The notes beneath the pieces were generated by a model, which searched no databases, was not told the DNA's origin, and worked only from the letters and a program-made list of their open reading frames with translations. The translations under genes and the position numbers were made by a program. A DNA stretch of 64,000 nucleotides from Halopseudomonas sp002296055 (GTDB taxonomy: Bacteria > Pseudomonadota > Gammaproteobacteria > Pseudomonadales > Pseudomonadaceae). Location of the stretch: NCBI RefSeq assembly GCF_050876985.1, contig NZ_JBPAPP010000003.1. One strand, written 5' to 3'. Shown piece after piece: positions 62,598 through 64,000 of this stretch (its first letter is position 1; each line of letters opens with the position of its first letter).

Positions 62598-63032
62598 TCA
62601 GGCTTTAGCCTTGGCTGCTGCCAGATAGCTGGCCAGCCGGCTGCCCATCTCCTGCCCCAGCGCCTGCAAGCCGCTCAGCGGCCGCACCATGACTTCAAAT
62701 TCGACGATCTTGCCCGCCTCATCGAAGCGAATCATGTCAATGCCCTTGAGCTGACGGCCATGTACTTCAGCACTGAACTCCAGTACCACATTCAAACCAT
62801 CGCCCGTTGCCAGCTCGCGGTGATAGGTGAAGTTCTCAAACACCTGCAGCACAGTCTTGAGGATGGTCGACACCACCTCGGCGCCGGGGTACGGCGAGTG
62901 CGCCATCGGCGAGCGAAACACCGCATTGGCGTCCAGCAGACTAACCAGCTCGCCCAGGTTCTTGCGTTCGACCATCTGGTGCCACTGCGCGAGCGTGGCG
63001 GCGGCGGCCGGTTGAAGTTGCAGATCAGACAT
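62598..63032 (-). CDS. NTF2-like (SnoaL-type) protein
   Basis: A 144-residue protein (ATG at 63032, with AAGGAAATC just upstream). The fold family is SnoaL/NTF2-like: WHQMVERKNLGELVSLLDANAVFRSP, VLQVFENFTYHRELATGDGLNVVLEFSAEVHGRQLKGIDMIRF and IVEFEVMVRPLSGLQALG. Such proteins bind or isomerise small molecules or act as accessory factors; this one has no assigned ligand. The open frame continues upstream to 63182, but those residues come from the neighbouring gene's sequence and were rejected. It lies 36 bases after the acyl-CoA synthetase stop codon on the same strand, so they are probably co-transcribed. Confidence 0.8.
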   Translation of the reverse strand: MSDLQLQPAAAATLAQWHQMVERKNLGELVSLLDANAVFRSPMAHSPYPGAEVVSTILKTVLQVFENFTYHRELATGDGLNVVLEFSAEVHGRQLKGIDMIRFDEAGKIVEFEVMVRPLSGLQALGQEMGSRLASYLAAAKAKA

Positions 63033-63067
63033 GATGATTTCCTTGATGTAAGCGGCCAGAGCAGCCG

Positions 63068-64000
63068 TTATTGTTCGGCGCGCAACTCGGCGCGCAATAT
63101 CTTGCCGACGGGCGACTTGGGCAGTTGCTCGCGGAACACAATCTGCCGCGGCACCTTGTAGGCGGTCAGGCGCTCGCGGCAATGCTGGATCAGCTGCTCC
63201 GCCGTCACGCCCGCACTGCGCAGGGCAACGAACGCACGAATCGCCTCGCCGGTGCTGTCATCCGGCACGCCCACCACGGCCACCTCGGCCACATCCGGAT
63301 GCTCGGCCAGCACGTCTTCCACCTCGTTCGGGTAAACGTTAAAACCGGACACCAGAATCAGGTCTTTCTTGCGATCGACAATGCGCAGATACCCCTGCTC
63401 ATCCATCACCGCGATGTCGCCGGTGTTAAACCAGCCATCACAGAACGCCTCACGGTTTTCATCCGGGCGATTCAGGTAGCTGCCCACCACGTGCGGGCCG
63501 CGAATCAGCAGCTCGCCCGCCTCACCCGGCGCGCACGCGCTGCCATTGGCATCGCGAATCAACACATCGCAACCGGGCAGCGGCAGCCCAACCGTACCGG
63601 GGCGGCAATGTTCACCCGGGGGATTGAAGGCAACAAAACAGCTGCTCTCGGTCAGCCCGTAGCCCTCCAGTATCTGCCCTGCGGCAGCCAACCAGCGTGC
63701 CTGGGTGGTTGGGCGCAAGGCTGTGCCACCGGACACGGCGGCCTTGAGCGCCGGTGGTTTGGCCTGAAACCAAGGCTCGGCCAGCAGGCCGGCAAACAAC
63801 GTGTCGACGCCGGTCATCCACTGCACGGAAAACTGCTCAAACGCGGGCTGCAAATTGCTCAACGGGCGCGGATTGGGTACCAGCAGATTGCGCCCACCGC
63901 TGCGGTAAAACAGTAGGAAGTTAAAGTTGAAGGCGAAGATGTGATACAGCGGCGGCACCGTGAGAATCACGTCACCCGGCTCAAACGGCATGCCAAATCC
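63068..64000 (-). CDS. Acyl-CoA synthetase/AMP-forming ligase, C-terminal part (cut by window edge)
   Basis: About 310 C-terminal residues of an adenylate-forming ligase; the frame continues past the right edge. Family motifs are visible: the A5-like GYGLTESSCFVAFN, GWFNTGDIAVMDEQGYLRIVDRKKDLILVSGFNVYPNEVEDVL, and the terminal KVPRQIVFREQLPKSPVGKILRAELR with catalytic Lys in GKILR. Most similar in style to FadD-type long-chain fatty acid CoA ligases, which activate fatty acids with ATP and CoA for beta-oxidation; the N-terminal P-loop motif (SSGTTG type) is outside the window. It is followed by the NTF2-like gene. Confidence 0.88.
   Translation of the reverse strand, partial: GFGMPFEPGDVILTVPPLYHIFAFNFNFLLFYRSGGRNLLVPNPRPLSNLQPAFEQFSVQWMTGVDTLFAGLLAEPWFQAKPPALKAAVSGGTALRPTTQARWLAAAGQILEGYGLTESSCFVAFNPPGEHCRPGTVGLPLPGCDVLIRDANGSACAPGEAGELLIRGPHVVGSYLNRPDENREAFCDGWFNTGDIAVMDEQGYLRIVDRKKDLILVSGFNVYPNEVEDVLAEHPDVAEVAVVGVPDDSTGEAIRAFVALRSAGVTAEQLIQHCRERLTAYKVPRQIVFREQLPKSPVGKILRAELRAEQ

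Overview
The window looks like a chromosomal segment of a Pseudomonas-type gammaproteobacterium, possibly the Halopseudomonas/pertucinogena side of the family. This is inferred from moderately high GC, Pseudomonas-like gene families (YicG/TRIC under a glycine riboswitch, a DUF3015 plus DUF4105 pair, a GGDEF-EAL regulator with a hybrid kinase) and gene style. No rRNA, tRNA, CRISPR array or insertion sequence was recognised, and the only clear structured RNA is the riboswitch.

Layout. (1) 1-7.7 kb: rubredoxin (cut by the edge) and a Rieske oxygenase with a divergent GlxA/AraC regulator; a TRIC-family membrane protein with its glycine riboswitch; a DoxX-like protein; an NfsB-like nitroreductase divergent from a LysR regulator; an exported DUF4437 protein. 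(2) 6.9-16 kb: a LysR regulator divergent from a nine-gene catabolic run. The run has a RutB-like cysteine hydrolase, an NMT1-type ABC importer (binding protein, ATPase, permease), an SDR, a dihydroorotase/hydantoinase-family amidohydrolase, a LOG-family protein, a DUF3830 protein and a cyanuric acid hydrolase/barbiturase family enzyme. It reads as uptake and ring opening of a cyclic ureide, pyrimidine or triazine. (3) 16-43.8 kb: a five-gene operon led by a 22-kb gene for a 7330-residue LEPR-XLL/DUF4347/VCBS-repeat giant surface protein. It is followed by a TolC-type lipoprotein, two HlyD/RND adaptors and a fusion of an M50 site-2-protease-like membrane domain with an HlyD arm. There is no secretion ATPase. 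(4) 44-52.2 kb: a compact nine-gene minus-strand operon with a BMP-family ABC importer, a formamidase-like enzyme, biuret hydrolase (biuH), a second BiuH-like cysteine hydrolase, an AtzH/HpxZ-like DUF3225 protein and a GntR regulator. (5) 52.6-58.6 kb: a REC-GGDEF-EAL protein coupled to a CHASE/PAS hybrid histidine kinase with two receivers and Hpt. (6) 58.7-64 kb: an MFS transporter, a DUF3015-DUF4105 pair, an NTF2-like protein and an acyl-CoA synthetase cut by the right edge.

How they may work together. The two catabolic blocks contain complementary steps of s-triazine/biuret nitrogen metabolism: an AtzD-family ring opener in one, and biuret hydrolase plus AtzH-like protein in the other. 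They are separated by the giant-adhesin operon. No allophanate hydrolase is visible, so any complete route to ammonia needs genes outside the window. The adhesin operon, with an adhesin that shows no RTX repeats and a gene set without an ABC or other ATPase, is the best candidate here for a poorly described export or anchoring system.
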